Source of the DNA: an uncultured Oscillospiraceae bacterium
GTDB taxonomy: Bacteria > Bacillota > Clostridia > Oscillospirales > Ruminococcaceae
Direction: 5' to 3'
DNA: 37,219 nt
Assembly: GCA_900548355.1 (NCBI GenBank)
Contig: URKR01000018.1
Coordinates: 1-37,219, forward strand
In this document: positions 23,288 to 31,670 of the stretch, one piece after another
Numbering within the stretch: the stretch's first letter is position 1
Layout: each line of letters starts with the position of its first letter
Program-made: the position numbers and the translations under genes
Notes under the pieces: model-generated
Seen by the model: the letters and a program-made list of their open reading frames with translations, nothing else
Told to the model about the DNA's origin: nothing
Database searches by the model: none

Positions 23288-24178
23288 TTAGTCTGCCCCG
23301 CCTGCGTCTTGGGCCAGCCGGGCACATACGACATACCGCCCGTTGGCGCTGGAATACTCACAGGTGGAGAGTGTCAGCAGCTGGTCGCCATAAGAAGGGG
23401 TGATGCCGCTGTCCACATCGCTGCGGCGTTTGGTCTCGGCCACAAACTCGTTGAACGTCGCCTCATCCATATCGAGGAAGGTGTTGTACGGGAAGCTGGT
23501 ATCCTGCACCACGTCAATCGCAAAGGCGGCGTATACTTCATAATCGCCGCCGCCGTACAGCGTGTCCAGCCGAATGGTCGGGTGTTCTTCATACATGGAA
23601 GCTTCCTTGTAATCGGTCAGGCAGCCGAAGATGGTGCCGGTTTTCATGTTGTGGCCGTAGATCACAAGGTTGTTGCTCTGCGCGTCCGCAGTCAGCGTGC
23701 AGTCTTCGTCCAAGTAAGGCGTGCCATAGTTGCTGTATTCCTGGCTGAAATCATGCCGCAGGTAAAAATCCGGGCGGTCCGGGCTGTACATGACCGGGAA
23801 GCTCAGATTGGTGCCCTCGATTTTGATCCAGCCCACAAAGTCAGGGTTGCGTGCAACCAGCGGTGCGAACCGGGTGGCGTTGTCCACCGTTGTTTCCACC
23901 GAAACAGTCTCGGTGCCTGGTTCGGCAATCAGCGATTCCAGCTGCGTGAATTCGGATTCAGTCTGTTTGTCCTGCCACAGCCGGCTCAGCAGCGCGCCGG
24001 CGCTGGCCACAAACACCAGCGCAAAAAAGGCGAGCGCCACCGTGTACCCCACACCGCTGCGTTTGGGTTTGGGGGTGCGGGCCGCCCGAACGGGGGCGGG
24101 GTCCAGGTCCTGGTCGTACAAAACCGGTTTCCCGGTTTGCACAAGCGGGGCGGGATCGTTGCGTTTGATTTTCGGCAT
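23288..24178 (-). CDS. srtB: Class B sortase
   Basis: 296 residues: a short cytoplasmic N-terminus, one helix at about 44-66, then the catalytic sortase domain (about 100-290). The catalytic histidine is H176 in IYGHNMKTG, the cysteine is C273 in LLTLSTCEYS, and the arginine is probably R281 in GRYVV. Class B enzymes attach particular surface proteins to peptidoglycan. No substrate with a sorting signal is in the window. The ATG at 24178 has AGGAGG nine bases upstream. It shares an intergenic region with the divergent antiporter gene. Confidence 0.93.
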   Translation of the reverse strand: MPKIKRNDPAPLVQTGKPVLYDQDLDPAPVRAARTPKPKRSGVGYTVALAFFALVFVASAGALLSRLWQDKQTESEFTQLESLIAEPGTETVSVETTVDNATRFAPLVARNPDFVGWIKIEGTNLSFPVMYSPDRPDFYLRHDFSQEYSNYGTPYLDEDCTLTADAQSNNLVIYGHNMKTGTIFGCLTDYKEASMYEEHPTIRLDTLYGGGDYEVYAAFAIDVVQDTSFPYNTFLDMDEATFNEFVAETKRRSDVDSGITPSYGDQLLTLSTCEYSSANGRYVVCARLAQDAGGAD

Positions 24179-24236
24179 GGGCACAAGCCTCCTGCAAAAG
24201 CGGTGAAACGCCGGGGATAAGTTCCTAAACGAGCCT

Positions 24237-24265
24237 ATTATACTACGTTGTGCCGTCTTTGGCAA
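24237..24265 (-). promoter_or_regulatory. Promoter of the sortase gene
   Basis: On the minus strand: TTGCCA, 17 bases, TATAAT. Confidence 0.65.
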
Positions 24266-24287
24266 GAAAAAACAGCGCGCCTGACCC

Positions 24288-24316
24288 TTGGCAGAGGGGA
24301 AGGGGTATGGTATACT
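24288..24316 (+). promoter_or_regulatory. Promoter of the antiporter gene
   Basis: TTGGCA, 17 bases, TATACT. The -35 lies just 22 bases from the divergent sortase -35, so the two promoters could be controlled by one factor. Confidence 0.65.
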
Positions 24317-24363
24317 GGTGGTAAAGATTTGGCAAAGATTCTATTTCGAAAGGTAGGGACCCC

Positions 24364-25968
24364 ATGCTCGTTTCTCTTCTGCTGCTTCTGGCGGTCGTCA
24401 TGTTTACCTGCACCGCGTTTCACCGTCTGTCCAACCGGCTGGGGGTGCCGGCGCTGTTGGCGTTTTTGTTTTTGGGGATGCTCTTCGGCTCAGACGGCCT
24501 GTTCAAAATCCCGTTTGAAGATTACGCCTTTGCCGACCAGGTCAGCACCGTGGCGCTGCTGTTCATCATGTTTTACGGCGGCTTCGGCACCAACTGGCGC
24601 GCAGCGCGCCCGGCCGCTGCCCCGGCCATCCTGCTTTCCAGCCTGGGAACCGTGCTCACGGCGGCGCTGACAGGCCTGTTCTGCCATTTTGTGGTGGGTA
24701 TGCCGCTGCTGGAAGGCCTGCTCTGCGGCGCGGTGCTCGGCTCTACCGATGCGGCTTCGGTTTTCGCCATCCTGCGCGCGCGCAAACTTGCACTGAAAGA
24801 AAACACGGACTCCCTGCTGGAGGTGGAAAGCGGTTCGAATGACCCGTTCGCCTATATGCTCACGGCGGTTCTGCTCACGGCAATGGAAAGCGGCATCACA
24901 CCCGGGGCGGTGGCGCGGCTGCTTGGCGCACAGCTTGTGTTTGGGCTGGCGTTTGGGTTCGGCGTCGGCTGGGCGGCGTTGTGGCTGCTGCGCCGCCTGC
25001 GGCTGGATGGCTCAGGCTTTGAAACGATTTTTGTGGTGGCGACTGCGCTGTTCAGCTATGCGGCGCCGGCCATGCTTGGCGGAAACGGTTTTTTGAGCGT
25101 ATACATCACCGGCATCCTGCTGGGCAACGGCCGGCTGCGCAGCACCGCAACCCTTGTCTCTTTCTTTGATGGGGTTACCGGCATTATGCAGATGGTGCTG
25201 TTTTTCCTGCTTGGCCTGCTGGCCTTTCCCAGCCAGATGCCCGCTGTGGTGCTGCCGGCGGTCGGCATTATGCTGTTCCTGACCTTTGCGGCGCGGCCGG
25301 CGGCGGTCTTTCTGCTGCTGGCGCCGTTCCGCGGCAGCCGGCGGCAAAAGCTGCTGGTTTCCTTTGCGGGGCTGCGGGGGGCGGCTTCGATCGTTTTCGC
25401 GGTTATGACGGTTATCAGCCCGGTTTCTACCGACCATGACCTGTTTCATATTGTCTTTTTGATTGTTCTGTTTTCCATCTCGCTGCAGGGGTCGCTGCTG
25501 CCGTTGGCCGCGCGCCGGCTGGGCATGATTGACGAAGGGGGAAATGTCCTCAAAACCTTTACCGACTATGTGGATGAAACGCCGGTACAGTTCATTCAGT
25601 TTACGGTGCCGGACGGCCATGCCTGGTGCGGCCGGGCCGTGCGGGATTTGATCCTGCCGCCCGGCAGCCTGCTGATCAGCCTGCAACGCGGGCAGGAGCA
25701 GATTGTGCCGAACGGCGATACACAGCTGGCCGCCGGGGACAGGCTGATCCTTGCGGCGCTTGAGAGGGAAACCCTGCCCGGCGTGACCTTGACCGAAAAA
25801 GAGGTCACGGCGCAAGACCTTGCCGCCGGCGCCCGCCTGGCCGATCTGCCGCGCCGCGCCGATGCCCTGATCGTGCTGGTGGAGCGCGGCGACAGCTATC
25901 TGCTGCCAAACGGCGATACCATTTTGCAGGCAGGGGACCGGTTGGTGATCAACAATACCGAGGGGTAA
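24364..25968 (+). CDS. CPA1-type potassium (or sodium)/proton antiporter, NhaP2-like
   Basis: 534 residues. About twelve membrane helices run to residue ~385; the ion-binding core shows GSTDAASVFAIL and ESGSNDPFAYML (the ND pair of the CPA1 group). The cytoplasmic C-terminus has one full TrkA-C-like fold (VPDGHAWCGRAVRDLILPPG... to ...AAGDRLILAA) and a second shorter one ending QAGDRLVIN. Such antiporters expel K+ or Na+ in exchange for protons and are often gated by nucleotides through the C-terminal domain. Which ion is moved, and the ligand, cannot be told from sequence. The ribosome site AAAGGTAGGGA precedes the ATG. Single gene, with own promoter. Confidence 0.9.
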   Translation: MLVSLLLLLAVVMFTCTAFHRLSNRLGVPALLAFLFLGMLFGSDGLFKIPFEDYAFADQVSTVALLFIMFYGGFGTNWRAARPAAAPAILLSSLGTVLTAALTGLFCHFVVGMPLLEGLLCGAVLGSTDAASVFAILRARKLALKENTDSLLEVESGSNDPFAYMLTAVLLTAMESGITPGAVARLLGAQLVFGLAFGFGVGWAALWLLRRLRLDGSGFETIFVVATALFSYAAPAMLGGNGFLSVYITGILLGNGRLRSTATLVSFFDGVTGIMQMVLFFLLGLLAFPSQMPAVVLPAVGIMLFLTFAARPAAVFLLLAPFRGSRRQKLLVSFAGLRGAASIVFAVMTVISPVSTDHDLFHIVFLIVLFSISLQGSLLPLAARRLGMIDEGGNVLKTFTDYVDETPVQFIQFTVPDGHAWCGRAVRDLILPPGSLLISLQRGQEQIVPNGDTQLAAGDRLILAALERETLPGVTLTEKEVTAQDLAAGARLADLPRRADALIVLVERGDSYLLPNGDTILQAGDRLVINNTEG

Positions 25969-25970
25969 AC

Positions 25971-26003
25971 AAAAACCAGAAGCCGCGACAGTACGGCTTC
26001 TGG
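25971..26003 (-). terminator. Intrinsic terminator of the ABC transporter operon
   Basis: A perfect 10-base-pair stem CCAGAAGCCG/CGGCTTCTGG (25976-25985 with 25994-26003); on the minus strand it is followed by TTTTTGTTT. It may also help end the antiporter transcript, which stops at 25968. Confidence 0.65.
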
Positions 26004-26039
26004 CAGACTGTTGCCCCTTTTGCGGTATCAAAAAAGCGG

Positions 26040-26621
26040 TCACGGCGCGCCGGCTTCGGCCGGATACATCCGGACAACCGGCCAGCCAAGGCTTGATGCG
26101 GCCTCGGCGTCATGGGTGACAAGGATCGCATCCCGTCCGGCAGTCAGACGACGGATCGCGGCCGATGCCTGGCTGACGAGGGCGGCATCCATGCCGGTGA
26201 AGGGTTCGTCAAACAGCAGGGCCGGCGCGCCGGGGCACAGCAGCGCCCGCAGCAGCGCCGCGCGCCGCGCCTGCCCGCCCGAAAGCTTTGCGCAGGGCAG
26301 CGCAAGTTCCTTATCGGTAAAGCCGAGCGCACGCAGCTCGGCTTCGGCTGCCGCTGCGCTGCCGCCGGGCAGCGTTATGTTGGCCGCCGCCGTCAGCTGC
26401 GGGCACAGGCGGTTTTCCTGAAAGACCGCCGCCACCCGCACGGGGGCCTGCACCGCGCCTTCATCGACGGTTTCCAGCCCCATCAGGATGCGAAGCAGCG
26501 TTGTTTTGCCGCATCCGGAAGGCCCCATCAGCACAAGCGGGCCGTTGACGGTCAGGCTGAAATCCTGCAAAACGGTCTTGGGACCGAATTTCTTGGTCAG
26601 GTGGTTGACCGCAAAGCTCAT
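26040..26621 (-). CDS. ABC transporter ATP-binding subunit (short)
   Basis: 193 residues, all ABC motifs present: Walker A GPSGCGKT at 33-40, Q-loop VFQENRL, signature LSGGQARRAALLRALL, Walker B ALLFDEPFTGMD and the H-loop VTHD. The usual family length is about 240-260 residues (SsuB/TauB type), and here the regulatory C-terminal segment after the H-loop is short. The gene starts inside the end of the permease gene (4-base overlap) and is the last of three. It would power import of the solute bound by the lipoprotein encoded upstream. Confidence 0.9.
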   Translation of the reverse strand: MSFAVNHLTKKFGPKTVLQDFSLTVNGPLVLMGPSGCGKTTLLRILMGLETVDEGAVQAPVRVAAVFQENRLCPQLTAAANITLPGGSAAAAEAELRALGFTDKELALPCAKLSGGQARRAALLRALLCPGAPALLFDEPFTGMDAALVSQASAAIRRLTAGRDAILVTHDAEAASSLGWPVVRMYPAEAGAP

Positions 26622-27391
26622 GCCGCTACCTCCCCGCAGAGTTTTTTCTTGGCTGCCCGCAGCCCGCGTGCCGACAGCGCCGACAGCGCGGCCGACAGCA
26701 GCACGATGACGAGCGTCCAGGCAAAGACATCGGGGGTGGACAGCGTGATCTTGGCGCGGTAGAGCGCATCCCCGACGCTGTGGTCGGGCAGGCCGATGAC
26801 CTCGGCCGAAACGCCGCTTTTCCAGCACATGCCCATCGCGGCGATGCAGCTTTCGCTGAAGGAGGGAAAGACCCCCGGCAGCCAGATGTACCGCAGACGT
26901 TTGGAAAGCGGCAGCTTGTAGACCGCCGCCATCTCGAGCAGCTGGGGGTCGGTATCGGCCATACCGCCCGCAACCCCGGCATAGATCACCGGCAGCACAT
27001 GGGTAAAGCTGACCACGACCGAAAGATTTTCACTGCGCACCCAGAGCAGCGCCAGAATCACAAAGCTCGCAACCGGCATCGCGCGGATCAGCTGCAGCGG
27101 CGGGCCGATCAGAACCCGCACCCACTGCCACCGCCCGCCGGCCGCGCCCAGCAGCAAACCGACCGCCACCGCCAAAAGGAACCCGGTCAGAATCCGCAGT
27201 GAACTGAATACAATGCGGCGCCAGAATTCGGTTGTCGGCAGCTGGGCGGCCAGCGCTTGTACCGTCTGCGAGGGTGTGGCCAAAAACAACCCGCCGTGGC
27301 CCAGCGCCATGGCCAGCAACTGCCAGGCGGCCACCCAGAACAGGATGGCCGCCGCAGTCTGCCAGCGCTTCGGTTTAGCCCGCGACGCCAT
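26618..27391 (-). CDS. ABC transporter permease (SsuC/TauC type)
   Basis: 257 residues, about six membrane helices; the EAA-like loop is LLEMAAVYKLPLSKRLRYIWLPGVFPS near residues 158-184, close in form to the E-x(3)-G-x(8)-I-x-LP consensus, except that the central glycine is not obvious. It belongs to the BPD_transp_1 group of nitrate/sulfonate/taurine-type importers. The ATG at 27391 lies 17 bases inside the upstream gene; the product length is normal. It is the middle gene of the operon, between the solute-binding lipoprotein and ATPase. Confidence 0.88.
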   Translation of the reverse strand: MASRAKPKRWQTAAAILFWVAAWQLLAMALGHGGLFLATPSQTVQALAAQLPTTEFWRRIVFSSLRILTGFLLAVAVGLLLGAAGGRWQWVRVLIGPPLQLIRAMPVASFVILALLWVRSENLSVVVSFTHVLPVIYAGVAGGMADTDPQLLEMAAVYKLPLSKRLRYIWLPGVFPSFSESCIAAMGMCWKSGVSAEVIGLPDHSVGDALYRAKITLSTPDVFAWTLVIVLLSAALSALSARGLRAAKKKLCGEVAA

Positions 27392-28451
27392 AGTAGAAGG
27401 CGTCGTCCGGCATGGCGCCGCCCACACTGGCCGGGTCGGCGTCGTACAGAACCTGGAAGTAGGTGGCAAGGTCGGTTTTCATCTCCGAACCTGTTTCAAA
27501 GACGATGTTGCATTCGGGCAGCGCCTTCTGGGCCAGCGCGGCCTTGGCCACAATGCCGTATTCCTCGCACAGCGCGGCCGTGCCCTCCAGATCCGAATTG
27601 GCCAGTTCCGTGCTGGTCTCATATGCGGTCAGGAAGGCGCTGAAGGCTTCGGGGTTCGCCTCAATCGCGTCGGTGCGGGCCACCAGCACGCCGGTCACAA
27701 GCTTGGAACCGGCCACGGCCTCCCACTCGGTGTTCATATCGAGGGCCACCCGCAGCCCCTCCACCTGGGAGAGCGCGCTTGTCACGAACGGCTGGGGCAG
27801 CATTGCGATCGTGCCCGCGCCGGCCTGCAGCTGGGCCAGCGCCTCGGTGGCCTCGCTGAAATATTCGATCGTCACGTCGGTATCGGGGTCAAGGCCGTTC
27901 TCGCTCAGCACATACCGCAGCACATACTCCGGCGTTGTGCCCTTGCCGGTGGTCAGGATGGTCTGCCCGGCCAGGTCGGCCACGCTCTGCACGCTGTCGC
28001 CCTGTTCCAGCACATACAGCACGCCGAGGGTGTTGATCGCGGCCACCTGCACCGCGCCGTTCGTTTTCTGGTAGAGGGTGGCGGCCAGGTTCGCCGGCAC
28101 CGCGGCGGCGTCCAGTTCGCCCTGCACAAGCATCGGTACAATCTCGTCGGCCGCACCGTGCATCGAAAATTCGAGGTCAAACCCGTAGTCGGCTTCGCCG
28201 CTGGCAACGTCGTCCACCAGGTTGATCAAGCCCATTGTGGTGGGGCCTTTCAGGCCGGCCACCCGCAGCGCGGCGGTTTCGGCCGCTTCGGGGGAAGCCG
28301 GGGCTTCGGTCGGGGCAGGGGCCTCGGTGGCGGCGGTGGCAGCCGGGGTTTCGGTGGCTTCGGGCGCTGCGCTGCTCGCCGCACCGCAGCCGGCCAGCGA
28401 TGCGGTCATGGCCAGCGCAAGCAGCCCGGCCAAAAGACGGTTGGATTTCAT
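27375..28451 (-). CDS. ABC transporter substrate-binding lipoprotein (NMT1/SsuA-like)
   Basis: 358 residues. Signal peptide with lipobox LAGC (cysteine 22); then a low-complexity Ala/Pro/Thr/Glu linker to about residue 60; then a two-lobed periplasmic-type binding domain (LRVAGLKGPTTMGLINLVDD onwards). Matches of the NMT1/THI5/SsuA class often bind aliphatic sulfonates, thiamine precursors or similar; here the ligand is unknown. It is the first gene of the operon; the permease start overlaps its last codons. A Crp/Fnr regulator is divergently placed 178 bases away and may control it. Confidence 0.9.
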   Translation of the reverse strand: MKSNRLLAGLLALAMTASLAGCGAASSAAPEATETPAATAATEAPAPTEAPASPEAAETAALRVAGLKGPTTMGLINLVDDVASGEADYGFDLEFSMHGAADEIVPMLVQGELDAAAVPANLAATLYQKTNGAVQVAAINTLGVLYVLEQGDSVQSVADLAGQTILTTGKGTTPEYVLRYVLSENGLDPDTDVTIEYFSEATEALAQLQAGAGTIAMLPQPFVTSALSQVEGLRVALDMNTEWEAVAGSKLVTGVLVARTDAIEANPEAFSAFLTAYETSTELANSDLEGTAALCEEYGIVAKAALAQKALPECNIVFETGSEMKTDLATYFQVLYDADPASVGGAMPDDAFYYGVAG

Positions 28452-28524
28452 GGTACTCCTCCTTGCGAAAGCGCAGAGAAAACGGCTGCCGCTGTAAAAG
28501 GGCGGCAGGCCGCTGCGCTTTGAT

Positions 28525-28553
28525 TTGCTTTTGCGGGCTTACTATACTATAAT
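28525..28553 (+). promoter_or_regulatory. Promoter of the Crp/Fnr-led operon
   Basis: TTGCTT, 17 bases, TATAAT; start near 28560. No equally clear promoter was seen on the opposite strand for the transporter operon. Confidence 0.6.
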
Positions 28554-28628
28554 AAAAGACAGAAGTCGATTGCCGGTGCAACAATTTTGCCCCGGCAACA
28601 AAACGCACGCTGTACAAAGGAGCCCGGT

Positions 28629-29324
28629 ATGGATCTCTCACCCTATTACCCGCTGCTGCGGGCAACCTCGCTGCTGCGCCATATGCGTGATGACGAGCTT
28701 GACCATCTGCTCCACTGTTTTAATCCCCGCGTGCGCCGTTACCAGAAAGGCGAACTGCTGCTGCTGGCCGGCTACGAGACGCGGGAGGTCGGCATCCTGC
28801 TGGAAGGGCAGATCATCGCGCTCAAAAACACACCGGACGGCGGCAGCGTGGCGATCACCCAGATGGAAGCCGGCGGCCTGTTTGGGGATGTGCTTTCGGG
28901 CTCAAGCGAAAAAAGCCCGGTCAGCGTGATGGCACAGACCGCCTGCCTGGCCCTCTACCTGCCATATGAAAAGATCATCCACCCTTGCGCCCAGCTGCAC
29001 GAAACCCATCTGCAGCTGCTGCAAAACCTTGTGCTGACCATCTCGAACAAATACTTCGCGCTCGACCGCCGCATTGAACTGCTGATCTGCAAAAGCCTGC
29101 GCACCCGGATCAGTCTGTGGTTGCTGGAACAGGCCGAGGCCGCCGGCAGCGATACCTTCGCCGTGCCGCTGACCCGCGCCGGCCTGGCGGAGTATCTCAA
29201 CTGTGACCGCAGCGCCCTGAGCCGGGAACTCGGCCGGATGCAGCGCGAAGGGCTGGTCGAAACCTTCCGCGGCAGCTTCAAAATTCTGGATAAACCACGT
29301 CTGCGAACCCAGTGCCAGATGTGA
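28629..29324 (+). CDS. Crp/Fnr family transcriptional regulator
   Basis: 231 residues. Residues ~20-120 form the cyclic-nucleotide-type beta-barrel sensor (YQKGELLLLAGYETREVGILLEGQ); the C-terminal winged helix-turn-helix is at about 172-225 with AGLAEYLNCDRSALSRELGRMQREGLVE. Fnr-type cysteine clusters for an iron-sulfur cluster are absent, so the signal is unlikely to be oxygen sensed that way; many Clostridia encode such orphan members. The ATG at 28629 has AAAGGAG upstream. It is followed by a glycosyltransferase gene 33 bases later and sits divergent from the ABC operon. Confidence 0.9.
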   Translation: MDLSPYYPLLRATSLLRHMRDDELDHLLHCFNPRVRRYQKGELLLLAGYETREVGILLEGQIIALKNTPDGGSVAITQMEAGGLFGDVLSGSSEKSPVSVMAQTACLALYLPYEKIIHPCAQLHETHLQLLQNLVLTISNKYFALDRRIELLICKSLRTRISLWLLEQAEAAGSDTFAVPLTRAGLAEYLNCDRSALSRELGRMQREGLVETFRGSFKILDKPRLRTQCQM

Positions 29325-29357
29325 GCGCCTGATACATCCTTACGATGAGGTGAACCC

Positions 29358-30350
29358 ATGAACAACCGTGAAACCCCTGTTTTGTATATTGTCATCCCCT
29401 GTTACAACGAAGAAGCCGTGCTGCCGATCACGGCGCCGATGTTTTTGCAAAAAATTACAGATCTGGCCGCCGCCGGAAAAATCAGCCCCGAAAGCCGGGT
29501 GCTCTTTGTCAACGATGGTTCGAAGGATAAAACATGGCAGATCATCACCGAGCTGGCAAACAGCGACCCGCACTACATCGGCATCAGCCAGAGCCGCAAC
29601 CGCGGCCACCAGAACGCCGTGCTGGCCGGTTTGATGGAAGCCAAAGACCGCTGCGATATCACAATCTCGATCGACTGCGACGGCCAGGATGACATCAACG
29701 CGACGGACGCAATGGTGGACGCCTACCGCGACGGCTGCGAGATTGTTTACGGCGTGCGTTCCAAGCGGGATACCGATACCTTTTTCAAGCGCTTCACGGC
29801 CGAAGGGTTTTACAAACTTCTCAACGCGATGGGGGCCGAGGTCGTCTACAACCATGCCGACTACCGCCTGATGAGCGCCCGCGCTTTGCAGGAGTTTGCC
29901 AAGTTTAAGGAGGTCAACCTCTACCTGCGCGGCATGGTGCCGCTTGTCGGCTTCAAGAGCACGGTCGTTACCTACGAGCGGCACGAACGGATCGCCGGCG
30001 AAAGCCACTACCCGCTTTCCAAAATGCTCGGCCTTGCGTTTGACGGCATCACAAGCCTTTCGGTCAAGCCGATCCGCTTTATCACAGGTTTTGGCGTGCT
30101 GGTGGCCGGGATATCCTTCCTCGGGGTGGTCTGGGCCATCATTGAAGCGCTGCTCGGTGCGACGGTGTCGGGCTGGGCGTCCACCACCTGTATCATCTGC
30201 TTTGTCTCGGGCGTGCAGCTGATCTGCCTTGGCGTGATCGGGGAGTATATCGGCAAGATTTACATGGAAACCAAGCGCCGCCCGCGCTACATCATCAGCG
30301 ACCGCACCTGGGAAAAAGCGGAAAAAGCAGGACAGGGGGATACGCTATGA
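29358..30350 (+). CDS. Glycosyltransferase family 2, GtrB/DPM1-like
   Basis: 330 residues. The N-terminal catalytic domain has YIVIPCYNEEAVLPITAP, IDCDGQDD as DXD motif, and the acceptor region VYGVRSKRDTDTFFKRFTAEGFYKL. Two C-terminal helices (about 232-258 and 270-293) end in IGEYIGKIYMETKRRPRY, as in GtrB/YkcC proteins, which transfer sugars onto polyprenyl phosphate. It follows the Crp/Fnr gene by 33 bases and overlaps the next start by four bases (ATGA), so it is in the same operon. The sugar moved is unknown. Confidence 0.92.
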   Translation: MNNRETPVLYIVIPCYNEEAVLPITAPMFLQKITDLAAAGKISPESRVLFVNDGSKDKTWQIITELANSDPHYIGISQSRNRGHQNAVLAGLMEAKDRCDITISIDCDGQDDINATDAMVDAYRDGCEIVYGVRSKRDTDTFFKRFTAEGFYKLLNAMGAEVVYNHADYRLMSARALQEFAKFKEVNLYLRGMVPLVGFKSTVVTYERHERIAGESHYPLSKMLGLAFDGITSLSVKPIRFITGFGVLVAGISFLGVVWAIIEALLGATVSGWASTTCIICFVSGVQLICLGVIGEYIGKIYMETKRRPRYIISDRTWEKAEKAGQGDTL

Positions 30351-30940
30351 GCCGTCAGGTCTGGAAGGGCTCGACCCTGTTGAACCCCGAACCGCCGGTG
30401 CTTGTCAGCTGCGGCCCGGCCGACCGGCCCAACCTCATCACGGTGGGCTGGTGCGGTACCATCTGTACCCAGCCGCCGATGCTCTCGATCAGCGTCCGGC
30501 CCGAGCGCTACAGCCACGGCCTTATTCAAGAGAGCGGCGTCTTTGTCGTCAACCTGCCGACCGAATCGCTCGTGCGGGCCGTTGACTGGTGCGGGGTCAA
30601 AAGCGGACGGGATGTGGACAAGTTCGCCGCAATGGGCCTGCACGCCGCCCCGACCGCCAAGGTGGAGACGGTCCTTTTGGAGGAAAGCCCCCTGAACCTT
30701 GAATGCAAGGTTACGCAGGTGATCCCGCTCGGCAGCCATGATTTGTTCCTGGCCGAGGTTGTCGCCTGCGATGTGGACGAGAGATTGCTTGACCCGAACG
30801 GCAGGCTCTGCCTCGAGCGCGCCGGCCTTATTGTCTACTCACACGGGGCGTATCTTGCGCTCGGCAGGCAGCTCGGCACCTTTGGCTACAGCGTGCGCAA
30901 AAAGCCGCGCCGCGCCCCCCGCAAAGGAGGATCACGATGA
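30347..30940 (+). CDS. Flavin reductase-like domain protein
   Basis: 197 residues of the FMN-binding split-barrel type (flavin reductase-like): LVSCGPADRPNLITVGWCGTICTQPPMLSISVRPERYSHGLIQ and the FVVNLPTESLVRAVDWCGVKSGRDVDKF region are characteristic. Members bind FMN and may reduce flavins or act in electron transfer. The C-terminal tail KKPRRAPRKGG is basic. It is coupled by an ATGA overlap to the glycosyltransferase gene and by a short overlap to the PsiE-like gene. Confidence 0.88.
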   Translation: MSRQVWKGSTLLNPEPPVLVSCGPADRPNLITVGWCGTICTQPPMLSISVRPERYSHGLIQESGVFVVNLPTESLVRAVDWCGVKSGRDVDKFAAMGLHAAPTAKVETVLLEESPLNLECKVTQVIPLGSHDLFLAEVVACDVDERLLDPNGRLCLERAGLIVYSHGAYLALGRQLGTFGYSVRKKPRRAPRKGGSR

Positions 30941-31440
30941 ACAAAACCGACAGCTTTCTGCATCGACTGCACCTGCGTGCGCGGGAACGGCAGATTGTGC
31001 GGCTGCTGCGCAACCAGGTGGCCGCGGCGTCCAGCATATTGGAAGTGGTGCTTGCCATCCTTGTGCTGATCGGGCTTTTAATCAGCACGGTGCCGATCGC
31101 GCAGGAGATGTTCAACCTTGTCTCCACCCGGAGCACCGAGGCGTTCCAGACTTTTTTGGGCCACGCCTTCAACCTTGTCATCGGCATTGAGTTTATCAAG
31201 ATGCTGGCCAAACACAGCCCGGGCAGCGCACTGGAGGTGCTGCTCTACGCGATTGCGCGGCAGATGATCCTCGGGCACGAATCGGCGCTCGAAAGCTTCA
31301 TCAGCGTTGCTTCCATCGGGCTGATCTTCCTGATCCGGCGGTTTGTCTTTGTGCCGTCCTTCGGCTCCACCATGCCGGATGGCCAGCCCGCCCCTGATAC
31401 CGAACCCAACCCCCATGAAGGGGACGAAACCTTTGCCTGA
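30937..31440 (+). CDS. PsiE-like (phosphate-starvation-inducible) membrane protein
   Basis: 167 residues with about four hydrophobic segments (roughly 31-54, 72-88, 100-114, 119-138). The order LVLIGLLISTVPIAQEMF, then FNLVIGIEFIKMLAKHSPG and LLYAIARQMILGHES, resembles the PsiE family, whose role is poorly known. The C-terminal tail (from ~145) is hydrophilic and rich in Pro, Asp and Glu. It overlaps the flavin reductase-like gene by four bases and ends the operon at a terminator. Confidence 0.8.
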   Translation: MNKTDSFLHRLHLRARERQIVRLLRNQVAAASSILEVVLAILVLIGLLISTVPIAQEMFNLVSTRSTEAFQTFLGHAFNLVIGIEFIKMLAKHSPGSALEVLLYAIARQMILGHESALESFISVASIGLIFLIRRFVFVPSFGSTMPDGQPAPDTEPNPHEGDETFA

Positions 31441-31473
31441 AGGCTTTGCCTGGTTACAGAACTATATTTGCCT

Positions 31474-31511
31474 GCGCGCTGCGCCCTGCCCGGGGTGCAG
31501 CGCGCTTTTTG
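31474..31511 (+). terminator. Intrinsic terminator of the Crp-led operon
   Basis: A perfect 9-base-pair stem GCGCGCTGC/GCAGCGCGC (31474-31482 with 31497-31505), followed by TTTTTG. Confidence 0.85.
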
Positions 31512-31537
31512 CTGTGCAGAGGGCACGGGTATGCAGC

Positions 31538-31558
31538 AAAGATCAACAAAAGATCAAC
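31538..31558 (+). promoter_or_regulatory. Direct repeat AAAGATCAAC, one helical turn apart
   Basis: Two exact copies at 31538-31547 and 31549-31558, period 11 bases. They precede a weak -10-like TAGAAT and the small ORF at 31671. They could be an activator or repressor site. Confidence 0.35.
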
Positions 31559-31670
31559 GCCTTTGTTTATCTGGCGTTTACCTTGGGCGTGTAGAATCTA
31601 AAACGTTGAAACAAAACAAACCAATCCAAAATAAAAAACACCCAAGCGAAACCCAAGGAGGACCTTTCAA

